NCBI RefSeq assembly: GCF_002531725.1
Contig: NZ_NWSQ01000014.1
Span: 1-64,000 of the forward strand
Length of the DNA stretch: 64,000 nucleotides
From: Rhizobium sp. L43
Lineage (GTDB): Bacteria > Pseudomonadota > Alphaproteobacteria > Rhizobiales > Rhizobiaceae
Reading direction: 5' to 3'
The stretch's first letter is position 1. Every line of letters starts with the position of its first letter. The notes under the pieces were generated by a model, which saw only the letters and a program-made list of their open reading frames with translations, had not been told where the DNA came from and made no database searches. Positions 29,184 through 39,052 of this stretch are shown here, piece after piece. The translations under genes and the position numbers were made by a program.

Positions 29184-30095
29184 TTATTTCCCCCGCTCTT
29201 CGGCCTTGGCCTGGGCGTTCTGGAAGAAGACGATCGGGATCACCAGGATCATCAGCAGGATGGTTGCGACCGCCGAGGAGACCGGCCAGTCGCGGTTGGC
29301 GTTGAACTCGTTCCAGAGCGTCTTGCCGATCATCAGCGTCTGCGAACCGCCAAGCAGATCGGGAATGACGAATTCACCGACAGCGGGAATGAAGACAAGC
29401 ATGCAGCCGGCCACCACACCGGGGATCGACAGCGGAAAGGTGACGCGCCAGAAAGCCCGGATCGGCGTGCAGCCAAGGTCCTGCGCCGCCTCGATCAGCG
29501 TTCCGTCCATCTTTTCCAGCGCCGAATAGAGCGGCAGCACCATGAAGGGCAGATAGGAATAGACGATGCCGATATAGACGGCGGTATTGGTGTTGAGGAT
29601 GATCAGCGGGCTGTCGATGATATGCAGCGACTGGAGAAGCTGGTTGAGAAGGCCTTCCGGCTTCAGGATGGCGATCCAGGAATAGACGCGGATCAGGAAG
29701 CTCGTCCAGAAGGGCAGGATGACCAGCATCACCAGCGTCGGGCGGATGGTGCGCGGCGCCTGTGCCATGCCGTAGGCGATCGGATAGGCGATCAGCAGGG
29801 TGAGGAAAGTGGAGATCCCGGCAATCACCACGCTCGAGACATAGGCATTGAAATAAAGCGAGTCCTCGGTGAGGTAGGTGTAATTGTCGAAGGAAAGCTC
29901 GCCGATCTTGCTCCACAGCCCGGCCCAGCCGTCGGCAAGCGAGAAGACCGGCTCATAAGGCGGCATGGCGATCGCCGTCGTCGACAGCGAAATGCGGAAG
30001 ACGATGAAGAACGGCGCCAGGAAGAAGAGCAGCAGCCAGGCATAAGGGACGGTGATGACCAGGCGGTTGTAGAGGCCGGACGTGAGCTTGCCCAT
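29184..30095 (-). CDS. potH: Polyamine ABC transporter permease PotH
   Basis: The 303-residue permease begins with a membrane segment (VPYAWLLLFFLAPFFIVFRISLS) and carries the loop LIEAAQDLGCTPIRAFWRVTFPLS. It pairs with PotI. It starts four bases after the potG stop, within the same operon. Confidence 0.9.
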   Translation of the reverse strand: MGKLTSGLYNRLVITVPYAWLLLFFLAPFFIVFRISLSTTAIAMPPYEPVFSLADGWAGLWSKIGELSFDNYTYLTEDSLYFNAYVSSVVIAGISTFLTLLIAYPIAYGMAQAPRTIRPTLVMLVILPFWTSFLIRVYSWIAILKPEGLLNQLLQSLHIIDSPLIILNTNTAVYIGIVYSYLPFMVLPLYSALEKMDGTLIEAAQDLGCTPIRAFWRVTFPLSIPGVVAGCMLVFIPAVGEFVIPDLLGGSQTLMIGKTLWNEFNANRDWPVSSAVATILLMILVIPIVFFQNAQAKAEERGK

Positions 30096-30099
30096 GATG

Positions 30100-31242
30100 T
30101 CAATCCTTCAGCAGCACGCCGGCGTTCTCGTCGAACGAGACCCAGACTTCCTGGTCGTAGGTGAAGGGATCGTCGACCGAGCGCTGGGCATTGAGGGACG
30201 AGGCCTTGACGATCTTGCCGCTCTGCAATTTCACATGGAAGACGGTCATGTCGCCGAGATAGGCGATGTCCCAGAGTTCGCCCTTGGCGGCGTTGACCGA
30301 AGCGTTGGCGGGTGCGGCGCGCCCGACCCGCATCTTTTCCGGCCGGATCGCGAAGCCGACGGCGCTGCCGGCCGCCGGCGTCTCGGAAGAGGCGACGCGC
30401 ACGCTGAAGCCGCTGTCGACCGATATCTCGACGGTGCCGTTGCCCGAGGAGGCGACCTTGCCGTCGAAGATGTTGACGTCGCCGATGAAGTCGGCAACGA
30501 AGCGGGAATTCGGCGCCTCGTAGATCTCCGCCGGTGTCGCCACCTGCACGACCTTGCCGTGGCTCATGACCGCGATGCGGTCGGCCATGGTCATCGCCTC
30601 TTCCTGGTCGTGGGTGACGACGACGAAGGTGAGGCCGAGGCTCTGCTGCAGGTCCATCAGCTCAAACTGGGTTTCCTCGCGCAGCTTCTTGTCGAGCGCG
30701 CCGAGCGGTTCGTCGAGCAGCAGCACCTTCGGGCGCTTGGCGAGCGAGCGGACGAGCGCCACGCGCTGACGCTGGCCGCCGGAAAGCTGGTTCGGCTTGC
30801 GGGCGGCGAACTGCTCGAGCTTGACGAGCTTCAGCATCTGCGAGACGCGGTCGATCATCTCATCCCTGGGCATGCCGTCCTGCTTCAGGCCGAAGGCGAT
30901 ATTCTTTTCGACCGTCATGTGCGGGAAAAGCGCATAGGACTGGAACATCATGTTGACCGGCCGCTTGTAGGGCGGCGTGCCGGCCATGTCGGTGCCGTCG
31001 AGAACGATCTCGCCCGAGGTCGGCTGCTCGAAGCCGGCGAGCATGCGCAGCAGCGTCGACTTGCCGCAACCCGAAGCGCCGAGCAGCGCGAAGAACTCGC
31101 GGTGATAAATATTCAGCGACAGATCGTCGACGGCGGTGAAATCGCCGAAGCGCTTGGTGACGTTCTTGAAAGCAATGAAGGGTTTTGCAGACGGATCGGT
31201 CCAAGGCGCAAAAGCGCGGCGGATATTGCCGAGAGACTTCAT
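30100..31242 (-). CDS. potG: Polyamine ABC transporter ATP-binding protein PotG
   Basis: The 380-residue ATPase starts at the ATG at 31242 (GGGGAATAAT upstream); the open frame continues 12 codons earlier without a better site. It has Walker A GASGCGKST, signature LSGGQRQRVALVRSLAKRP, Walker B VLLLDEPLGALD and switch HDQEEAMTMAD, followed by a TOBE-type C-terminal domain (residues 290-380). It energises putrescine or related polyamine import. Confidence 0.9.
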   Translation of the reverse strand: MKSLGNIRRAFAPWTDPSAKPFIAFKNVTKRFGDFTAVDDLSLNIYHREFFALLGASGCGKSTLLRMLAGFEQPTSGEIVLDGTDMAGTPPYKRPVNMMFQSYALFPHMTVEKNIAFGLKQDGMPRDEMIDRVSQMLKLVKLEQFAARKPNQLSGGQRQRVALVRSLAKRPKVLLLDEPLGALDKKLREETQFELMDLQQSLGLTFVVVTHDQEEAMTMADRIAVMSHGKVVQVATPAEIYEAPNSRFVADFIGDVNIFDGKVASSGNGTVEISVDSGFSVRVASSETPAAGSAVGFAIRPEKMRVGRAAPANASVNAAKGELWDIAYLGDMTVFHVKLQSGKIVKASSLNAQRSVDDPFTYDQEVWVSFDENAGVLLKD

Positions 31243-31296
31243 ATTATTCCCCGAATACAAGGTTTTGCCGGCCTCCACCCAGGCCGGGAATTGAAA

Positions 31297-31320
31297 GGCC
31301 CGGACGTTTCCGTCCGGGCC
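31297..31320 (-). terminator. Intercistronic hairpin between potF and potG
   Basis: GGCCCGGACG and CGTCCGGGCC form a perfect 10-bp stem; in the minus-strand RNA the loop is GAAA, a stable GNRA tetraloop. Only TTTCAATT follows, so partial termination or message stabilisation is likely. It begins 12 bases after the potF stop. Confidence 0.75.
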
Positions 31321-31331
31321 CTAAAGCTGAA

Positions 31332-32429
31332 TTACTGGCCGGTAACGACCTTCGTCCAGAGGCGCGTCCCCAGGCGCTGCGTTTTCGGATCCCACGGCTT
31401 GACCGTGAAGAGGTTCTTCATCACCTCGTCGGTGGGATAAACCGCCGGGTCTTCCAGGATGTCCTTGCTGACGAACTGCTGCGAAGCCTTGTTGCCGTTG
31501 GCATAGAAGGTGTGGTCGCTCGCCTTGGCGATGACCTCGGGCTTCATCAGGTAGTTCAGGAACTCATGGGCTTCCGCGACATGGGGCGCATCGGCGGGGA
31601 TCGCCATCATGTCGAACCACATCTGGGCGCCCTGCGGTGGGATCGAATAATTGACCTCGACGCCGTTCTTGGCTTCGGCCGCCCGGTCACGCGCCTGCAG
31701 CAGGTCGCCGGAATAGCCGAAGGCGATGCAGATGTCGCCGTTGGCAAGCGCATTGATGTATTCGGACGAGTGGAACTTGCGGACATAGGGGCGGGCCGCC
31801 GTCAGCAGCTCTTCGGCCTTCTTGAAATCCTCAGCCTTTGTGGAGTTCGGGTCGAGGCCGAGATAACGAAACGCCGTGGTGATGACGTCCTTCGGCGTAT
31901 CGAGAACGTAGATGCCGCAATCCTTGAATTTTGCGGCGACCTTCGGATCGAAGATCACTTCGAGGCCGGGCTTGACATCGGGACCGAGGATTTCGGCGGC
32001 CTTCTTGACGTTGTAGCCGATGCCATCAGTGCCCCACATGTAATCGACCGCGTGTTCGTTGCCCGGGTCGTATTCGGCGGTGCGCTGCTGGATCACATCC
32101 CACATGTTGGAAAGGTTCGGCAGTTTCGACTTGTCGAGCTTCTGGAAGACGCCGGCCTGGATCTGGCGCTGCAGGAAGTCGGCTGTGGGAACGACGACAT
32201 CATAACCCGTGCCGCCGGCAAGCAGCTTGGTTTCCACCGTCTCGTTGGAATCGAAGGTGTCGTAGACGACCTTGATGCCAGTTTCCTTGGTGAAATCGGC
32301 AAGGATGGAGTCGTCGATATAATCCGACCAGTTGTAGACGTTGACCACGCGGTCCTGCGCAAAGGCCGGAGCGGCGGCAAGGAGTGCGGCAACGACGGCG
32401 GCCGTCACGCTTGGAATGGTTGACCTCAT
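31332..32429 (-). CDS. potF: Polyamine-binding periplasmic protein PotF
   Basis: The 365-residue protein has a signal peptide (SVTAAVVAALLAAAPAFAQ) and the PotD/PotF fold: VVNVYNWSDYIDDSILADFTKETG, FDSNETVETKLLAGGTGYDVVVP, and YMWGTDGIGYNVKKA. Putrescine or another polyamine is the likely ligand. CAGGAGAAG precedes the ATG. It leads the potFGHI operon. The gamma-glutamylputrescine genes at 43.5-46.3 kb would degrade the imported compound. Confidence 0.92.
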   Translation of the reverse strand: MRSTIPSVTAAVVAALLAAAPAFAQDRVVNVYNWSDYIDDSILADFTKETGIKVVYDTFDSNETVETKLLAGGTGYDVVVPTADFLQRQIQAGVFQKLDKSKLPNLSNMWDVIQQRTAEYDPGNEHAVDYMWGTDGIGYNVKKAAEILGPDVKPGLEVIFDPKVAAKFKDCGIYVLDTPKDVITTAFRYLGLDPNSTKAEDFKKAEELLTAARPYVRKFHSSEYINALANGDICIAFGYSGDLLQARDRAAEAKNGVEVNYSIPPQGAQMWFDMMAIPADAPHVAEAHEFLNYLMKPEVIAKASDHTFYANGNKASQQFVSKDILEDPAVYPTDEVMKNLFTVKPWDPKTQRLGTRLWTKVVTGQ

Positions 32430-32556
32430 GACTTCTCCTGTTTGTTCAAAGATTTCCGCACCCCCGGAGATCTTTTCCCTCTGGTTTTGCCCGCAGACTA
32501 AGAAGGAATTTCGCAGCCTACAAGCGCAAAATCCTGCCGCTTCAATGATTTCACAA

Positions 32557-33966
32557 TCACTGGAAATCGAAGGCGCTGAGCCCCGCCACCATCTCGTCGA
32601 GACCGAGCGGCCGCGTCACCGGCGGCTCGGCCCGGGAAAGGCAGCCGCGCCGCTCGCACAGGCGACAGGCCGGACCGATTTCGATCGGATCGAGCGCCGT
32701 CGCCTGGCCGTAGACCAGGGCCTCGCCAAGGGCGGCGTCGCAGCCGATCAGGATCGCGGTGCGACGCAGCCTTTCGCCGAATTCGACGCTCGGGCCCTCC
32801 AGGGTGCGGGCGACCGTCAGGAAGGATGCGCCATCCGGCATGACCACCGTTTCGGCGAGGATCTGGCCGGGCTGCAGGAAGGCGGCGTGGATATTCAGCT
32901 TCGGACAACCGCCGCCGAACCGGGCCTGCGGAAAGCCCTGAGCGCCCGCCCGGCGCAGCCGGTGGCCCGCCGCATCGATCTCGATCAGGAAGAAGGGAAC
33001 GGCCGCTGCCCCCGGCCGCTGCAGCATGGCAAGGCGCGCGGCGGCATGGCCGAAGGAGACGCCGAAGCGCGCCCTGAGAATATCGATATCGTAGCGCGTC
33101 GCCTTCGCCGCCGAGAGAAAGGCCTCGTAGGGCATTGCCAGCGCCAGGGCCGCGATGCGGGCAAGCTCGAAGCGGGCGATGCGGCGCGCCTCGGCGGAGG
33201 AGAGCTGGAGATCGTCGAGTTCGGCATCGATGGCCGGCAGCAAGGCGAGCGTCGCGGCCTCGACTGCCATCTCATGCGCACGGTCGGCCGCTGACAGGCG
33301 CTCGGAGATGAAAAGCCGCATCGAATGGCGATCGAAACGGCGGCGCAGATCCGGCATGACATGGACCGGCAGAATACGCACCGCGATGCCGCGCTCGGAG
33401 CGCAGCCAGTCCTTCAGTCCGGCGGCAAGATCGACGCCGCCGGGCAGCGTCGCGGCAAAGGCTTCCGCCGCCGTCTCGATCCGCCCGAAATAACCGGACC
33501 GGCGCTCCAGCGTCTCGCGCACCTCGTCGAGCGGCAACCGGCCGGCGGCAACCGGCGCATGGCCTTCGGCGGCCATCAGCGCCGTCAGATCGGAGAGCCG
33601 TGCCGCCTGTTCGCGATAGGCGCGGTAGAGCTTGATCATGCCGCTTGCGGCATTGGGGGCCGCCTCGGCCACCTCCACTAATTCCTGATCGCCGGGCAGC
33701 TCGCCCGCCAGCAGCGGATCGGCAAAGACTTCCTTGAGCTGGCCGAGACTGCCGCCGGTCTGCCCGCGCAACTCTTCCAGATCGACCCGATAGACGCTTG
33801 CGAGCTTGAGAAGCAGTTGCACCGTCAGCGGCCGCTGGTTGCGCTCGATCAGGTTCAGATAGGACGGCGATATCTCAAGCGCTTCGGCCATGGCGGTCTG
33901 CGTCAGCGCCAGCGCATTGCGGATGCGCCTGACTTTCGGGCCTGCGAATATCTTCCGTTCCGCCAT
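32557..33966 (-). CDS. ScfR/RamB-type XRE regulator of short-chain acyl metabolism
   Basis: The 469-residue protein has an N-terminal HTH_3 domain (KVRRIRNALALTQTAMAEALEISPSYLNLIERNQRPLT), a degenerate IrrE-like middle that keeps AHEMAVEAATLAL but not a full HExxH zinc motif, and a C-terminal DUF2083-like region with CRLCERRGC. This layout is that of short-chain fatty-acyl regulators; the best-known relative, RamB, controls isocitrate lyase in corynebacteria. It diverges from aceA across 190 bases of repeated sequence, so aceA is the likely target. The effector is probably an acyl-CoA; that is inference. Confidence 0.85.
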   Translation of the reverse strand: MAERKIFAGPKVRRIRNALALTQTAMAEALEISPSYLNLIERNQRPLTVQLLLKLASVYRVDLEELRGQTGGSLGQLKEVFADPLLAGELPGDQELVEVAEAAPNAASGMIKLYRAYREQAARLSDLTALMAAEGHAPVAAGRLPLDEVRETLERRSGYFGRIETAAEAFAATLPGGVDLAAGLKDWLRSERGIAVRILPVHVMPDLRRRFDRHSMRLFISERLSAADRAHEMAVEAATLALLPAIDAELDDLQLSSAEARRIARFELARIAALALAMPYEAFLSAAKATRYDIDILRARFGVSFGHAAARLAMLQRPGAAAVPFFLIEIDAAGHRLRRAGAQGFPQARFGGGCPKLNIHAAFLQPGQILAETVVMPDGASFLTVARTLEGPSVEFGERLRRTAILIGCDAALGEALVYGQATALDPIEIGPACRLCERRGCLSRAEPPVTRPLGLDEMVAGLSAFDFQ

Positions 33967-34156
33967 GTCACACCCTTTGACAGGCGAGGAGCGCTCTGTT
34001 TACAATATTTTACAAATTCACAGCGCCGCTCTGTCAATCCTCGTCATCTTAACCTCTTTCCATCCCCGAAATCAAAGGTTTTCCTGGCCATACCGCGCTG
34101 CATTGTCAATCTTGTCATGCAGCACCCTTTGACGGGCTTTTAGTGAGGAGAGCAGC
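33967..34156. promoter_or_regulatory. Divergent scfR-type / aceA control region with paired repeats
   Basis: CACCCTTTGAC-RGGC occurs at 33971-33985 and 34125-34139, next to each gene start. TGTCAATC-YT-YGTCAT recurs near 34035 and 34105. TTTACAA appears twice in tandem at about 34000-34017. The paired layout suits a regulator that binds both promoters. Confidence 0.55.
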
Positions 34157-35446
<1,290 letters not shown>

Positions 35447-35467
35447 CCCGAAGAAGAGGAGACGATC

Positions 35468-35704
35468 ATGGCATCCATTTCACGCGTCAGGGAACGGGCC
35501 GAGGAGCAGGCGACCAGCATGAGCGAGGATCAGCAGACGACGATCCGCATGCTCGCCAACGACCTGCATCGGCTGAACCAATCGGTCATGAAAGCCGTCG
35601 AGGCCGGCGTCTCGGTCGAGCTGGTGCGCTCGGCCCGTCATCACGGCGGCGACGGCAACTGGGGTGACCTGCTGATCCCCGTCGTCGTCACCAACCGGCA
35701 TTGA
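35468..35704 (+). CDS. Small conserved-type protein downstream of aceA
   Basis: The 78-residue protein begins MASISRVRERAEEQATSMSE with GAAGAGGAG upstream and lies 21 bases after aceA, so it is probably cotranscribed. The first half is a helix rich in Arg, Glu and Gln (DDLHRLNQ-type pattern: MLANDLHRLNQSVMKAVEAG); the tail is HHGGDGNWGDLLIPVVV. No known domain is recognised. It could be a small accessory or regulatory protein. Confidence 0.6.
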   Translation: MASISRVRERAEEQATSMSEDQQTTIRMLANDLHRLNQSVMKAVEAGVSVELVRSARHHGGDGNWGDLLIPVVVTNRH

Positions 35705-35737
35705 GACGACCGGCGAACTGGCTTCGATCCGGGGAAT

Positions 35738-35765
35738 GCCCGCGCGTCGCAAGAGATGCGCGGGC
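35738..35765. terminator. Hairpin between convergent genes
   Basis: GCCCGCGC pairs with GCGCGGGC in an 8-bp stem with a 12-base loop between the small ORF after aceA and the convergent LysR gene. There is no clear U-tract on either side. Confidence 0.5.
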
Positions 35766-35780
35766 GCTTCATCGTAAACG

Positions 35781-36650
35781 TCAGCCGCGGCTCGGCCGTT
35801 TTCCGGCGAAGAGATCGGCATAACTTCTGATCAGCTTGGTCATGCGGTCGGCGACTGTGCGGATTTCCGGCCGATGGCGGTCTTCGGCGTTCATGACGAT
35901 CCATTGCGTATGGCGCAATTCCGGCAACTCGCCGCCCTGGCGCTGCAATTCTGGCTCGAGATCGCCGACGAAACAGGGAAGCACGGTTTTGCCGGCGCCA
36001 GCGCGCACCAGATCCGGCAGCGAACGCGGCCGGTTGACGGTGGCGACGATATCCGTTGCGGCATGGGCGTGCGGCCAGCGCAGATAGGCCGATATCGCCT
36101 CCTCCTCGGCAACCGCAATCCAGCGCTCGTCCGTCTCGGCGGCGTTGCGTCTGATATAGACGGCATAGGCCACCTCGCCGAGCCGGCGTGCCGCCAGATT
36201 GGCCTCCTCAGGCTCGAAGGCGCGAATACCGATATCGCTCTCGCGATAAGCAAGGCTTGCCCGCGCCTCACCGATGGTGAGCGAAATGGCAAAGGCATCG
36301 CCCGGCATGCGGATTGCCGCGAAATTCTCCGTCAGCAGCCAGGCGACCCAGGTGCCGGCAGTAATCCTGACCGTCGTGCCGCCCTCGCCCGATTGCCGCC
36401 ACGCCTCGACCCTGCGGGCGGCGGCTTCCATCTCCTGAAGGTGATCGAGCAGCGCCTGGCCATCCCGGGTCAGGCGATATCCGGTCTGGCTGCGTGAAAA
36501 CAGGGCGCGGCCGATCTCCTGTTCGAGGTCGAGCATGCGCCGGCCGACGGTCGCCGGGCTCAGCCCGCTTGCGCTGCTTGCCCCGGTCAGGCCGCCGAGG
36601 CGCGCGACCTGCAGGAAAAGCTGATAGGAATCCCAATTCGCGTTTTTCAT
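35781..36650 (-). CDS. LysR-family transcriptional regulator
   Basis: The 289-residue protein starts MKNANWDSYQLFLQVARLGG with a LysR-type HTH (LTGASSASGLSPATVGRRMLDLEQEIG) and a periplasmic-binding-like effector domain (SLTIGEARASLAYRESDIGI; AGAGKTVLPCFVGDLEPEL). An in-frame TTG one codon earlier is also possible. No neighbour on its own strand suggests a target; the divergent small ORF at 36741 is one candidate. Confidence 0.82.
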   Translation of the reverse strand: MKNANWDSYQLFLQVARLGGLTGASSASGLSPATVGRRMLDLEQEIGRALFSRSQTGYRLTRDGQALLDHLQEMEAAARRVEAWRQSGEGGTTVRITAGTWVAWLLTENFAAIRMPGDAFAISLTIGEARASLAYRESDIGIRAFEPEEANLAARRLGEVAYAVYIRRNAAETDERWIAVAEEEAISAYLRWPHAHAATDIVATVNRPRSLPDLVRAGAGKTVLPCFVGDLEPELQRQGGELPELRHTQWIVMNAEDRHRPEIRTVADRMTKLIRSYADLFAGKRPSRG

Positions 36651-36740
36651 CAATGAAAAACATAGCGGGATTTTCCCCGTTTATAAAGAGAAATTCGATG
36701 CCTAGATCATGTGATGTCTGACATAAGAAAGGACATTGCC

Positions 36741-36977
36741 ATGATCGACATGATGACCATCGCGGGCACTATCGGATATCGGCACTCTGGCGGACGAGGC
36801 CGCGGCAAGGCCGATGAGGATAGGTTCTATGCCGAGTTCGGAGACAGCAGCCTCATTCGCTTCGGCAGCTGGTTGACGTCGCTCGATCTCTATCTGACAA
36901 AGCGCCGCAAGGCCGCGGCGCAATCCTGCGGCCACTGCGGCCACGCGCCTCAGGCGACTTTCCTGGCGCCGAGATGA
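36741..36977 (+). CDS. Hypothetical small basic protein with CxxC
   Basis: A 78-codon frame begins at ATG 36741 with AAAGGA eight bases upstream. The product starts [20 protein letters not shown], has a possible amphipathic stretch ([20 protein letters not shown]) and ends with [12 protein letters not shown]. No family is recognised. It overlaps the convergent chemoreceptor by 28 bases. The good ribosome site supports it, but the high Gly, Arg and Met content keeps confidence moderate. Confidence 0.45.
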   Translation: MIDMMTIAGTIGYRHSGGRGRGKADEDRFYAEFGDSSLIRFGSWLTSLDLYLTKRRKAAAQSCGHCGHAPQATFLAPR

Positions 36978-38797
36978 GCGGCGGCCGGCTCTGCGACGAT
37001 GCGGAACCGCTCGATCAGCGTCATCAGCGTATCGGCTTCGCCGGCAAGCAGCCGGCTTGCCTGTGTCGTCTCGGCCACCATCGAGGCGTTCTTCTGGGTC
37101 ATCTGGTCCATGGCGTTGACGGAGCCGTTGACCTCCTGCAGTGCCGCCGACTGGTCGCGGCTGGCGGTGGCGATGGTCTCGACATGGCCGCTGATCGCGA
37201 TGATCTCCTGGCTGATCGAGGCCAGCACGCTGCCGGTCTTCTGCACCAGTTCGGAGCCTGCCGTCACTTCCCGGCTTGAGGTCTCGATCAGCGATTTGAT
37301 CTCGCGCGCCGCATCGGCCGAACGTTGGGCGAGTTCGCGGACCTCCTGGGCGACGACGGCAAAACCCTTGCCCGCCTCGCCGGCGCGGGCCGCCTCGATG
37401 CCGGCGTTCAGCGCCAGAAGATTGGTCTGGAACGCGATGTCGTCGATCACCTCGATGATCTGCTCGATGCGCTGCGAGGCCTCTTCGATGCGCTCCATGG
37501 CGGAAACGGCATCGCCGACGACGGCGCCGGAATTGTCAGCCGTCTTCTTGGTCGCAGCCACGACGCTGTTGGCTTCACGGGCTCGCTGGGCGGAAGAACG
37601 CACCGTCACGGTGATCTCCTCCACCGCCGCCGCGGTTTCCTCCAGGCTTGCCGCCTGAGCCTCGGTGCGTTTCGAAAGCTCGCCGGCAGAGGCGGAAACG
37701 GCGCCGCTGTTGCGCTGGATCGTCGAGGCGCTGTCGCGGATGCCGGTGAGCGTATCCTGCAGTCGCAGAAGCGAGGCATTGAAGTCGACGCGCAGCTGCT
37801 CCAACCGGCCGACGAAGGGCGTAGCGATCGTCTGCGAGACATCGCCCTGCGACAGGCGCCCGAGGCCGGCGGCGAGCTGATTGACCGCAAAGTCGATCTG
37901 GCCGTCGAGCGAGCGCTTGTCGGCATCGTTCCTGGCGCGTTCGGCATCGCTCAAGGCGCGCTGTTCGGCAGCCTGGCTTTCCAGGTCGCGCCTGGCGCGG
38001 GCGCTGTCGCGGAACAATGCCAACGCCCGGCCGATATCGCCGAACTCGTTCTTCTGGTCGACACAGGGGATGGCGCCATCGAGATCGCCTGCGGAAATCG
38101 AGTGAACGCTCGCGGTCAGCGCCTGCAAAGGCTTCACCGACAGGCGGATCGCATAGAAGGCGACAACACCGACGATCAGCATGACGATGGCGCCGACGCC
38201 CAGAACCAGGATCTGCAGCTCATTCAGGCGCTGGTAATAGACCTCCATCGGAATGCCGATGAAGAGAATGCCGACATTGGCGTTCGACGCGTTCTTGATG
38301 GGGAAGTAACCGGTGATGAACTGGCGGCCGAAAAGCACCGCCGGGCCGTAATAGGCCTCACCCTTGGCGAGAACCGGCTGGGCGGGATGTTCGGCGACGA
38401 GCTTGGTACCGACGGCGCGGTCGCCGTTTTCCTTCTTGACGTTTGTGGAGATGCGGACGTAGTCGCTGCCCTGCTTCTGAAAGATCGTCGCAACACCGGC
38501 GATCGACTGCGCCGTGCGGTCGACCAGCGAATGATCGGCAAGGGCCGGAATGGCATCTTCCGTCACGGTGGAGAGCTGATTGTCCTTCAGCTCGATCTTT
38601 GCCGCCTGATCGGCCGCGCCGTAGAGGACGGCCATGGCGCGGGTGGCTTCCTTCGCATCGGCGACGGCCCCGTCCATGACATGATGGCTCAGATTGTAAT
38701 AGGTCACGCCGACAATGGCGGCCGTGCTGATCGCCAGCAGAAACAATGTGATCGCAACGATCTGGCGTACGATCGACGTAGAGAAAAGGCGCAGCAT
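36950..38797 (-). CDS. Methyl-accepting chemotaxis protein with Cache-type sensor
   Basis: The 615-residue receptor has an N-terminal membrane helix ([22 protein letters not shown]), a periplasmic single-Cache-like domain (about 35-190, ending [22 protein letters not shown]), a second membrane helix, HAMP segments and the signalling hairpin [20 protein letters not shown]. The C-terminal half is the standard kinase-control coiled coil. ATG 38797 is preferred over a TTG one codon before. The ligand is unknown. Confidence 0.9.
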   Translation of the reverse strand: MLRLFSTSIVRQIVAITLFLLAISTAAIVGVTYYNLSHHVMDGAVADAKEATRAMAVLYGAADQAAKIELKDNQLSTVTEDAIPALADHSLVDRTAQSIAGVATIFQKQGSDYVRISTNVKKENGDRAVGTKLVAEHPAQPVLAKGEAYYGPAVLFGRQFITGYFPIKNASNANVGILFIGIPMEVYYQRLNELQILVLGVGAIVMLIVGVVAFYAIRLSVKPLQALTASVHSISAGDLDGAIPCVDQKNEFGDIGRALALFRDSARARRDLESQAAEQRALSDAERARNDADKRSLDGQIDFAVNQLAAGLGRLSQGDVSQTIATPFVGRLEQLRVDFNASLLRLQDTLTGIRDSASTIQRNSGAVSASAGELSKRTEAQAASLEETAAAVEEITVTVRSSAQRAREANSVVAATKKTADNSGAVVGDAVSAMERIEEASQRIEQIIEVIDDIAFQTNLLALNAGIEAARAGEAGKGFAVVAQEVRELAQRSADAAREIKSLIETSSREVTAGSELVQKTGSVLASISQEIIAISGHVETIATASRDQSAALQEVNGSVNAMDQMTQKNASMVAETTQASRLLAGEADTLMTLIERFRIVAEPAAAHLGARKVA

Positions 38798-39000
38798 CAA
38801 GACCCCCGGAAGAAACCAGGGTTAAATTAAGCGAAAAGCGTTAAGGAAAATTTTCCGTAAATCAGGGCCGCGGAGATATTCACCCGCTTCGTTTTCGGAC
38901 GTTTCCGATTATCCCGGCGTGATAGACCGCCTGTGGTCGAGCTATTCTTCCGGCGCGCTCAAAATCTCCTTGGAGCGCAGTTTCTGCTGAATAGAGAGAA

Positions 39001-39025
39001 ACGGCCCCGGAAAGCCCGGGGCCGT
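39001..39025 (-). terminator. Terminator of the second chemoreceptor gene
   Basis: ACGGCCCCGG and CCGGGGCCGT (39016-39025) pair in a perfect 10-bp stem with a five-base loop, 28 bases beyond the stop. The minus strand then reads TTTCTCTCTATT, a weak U-rich tail. Confidence 0.75.
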
Positions 39026-39052
39026 TCGCGTGAAGACGGGGTCGGTCGACGA

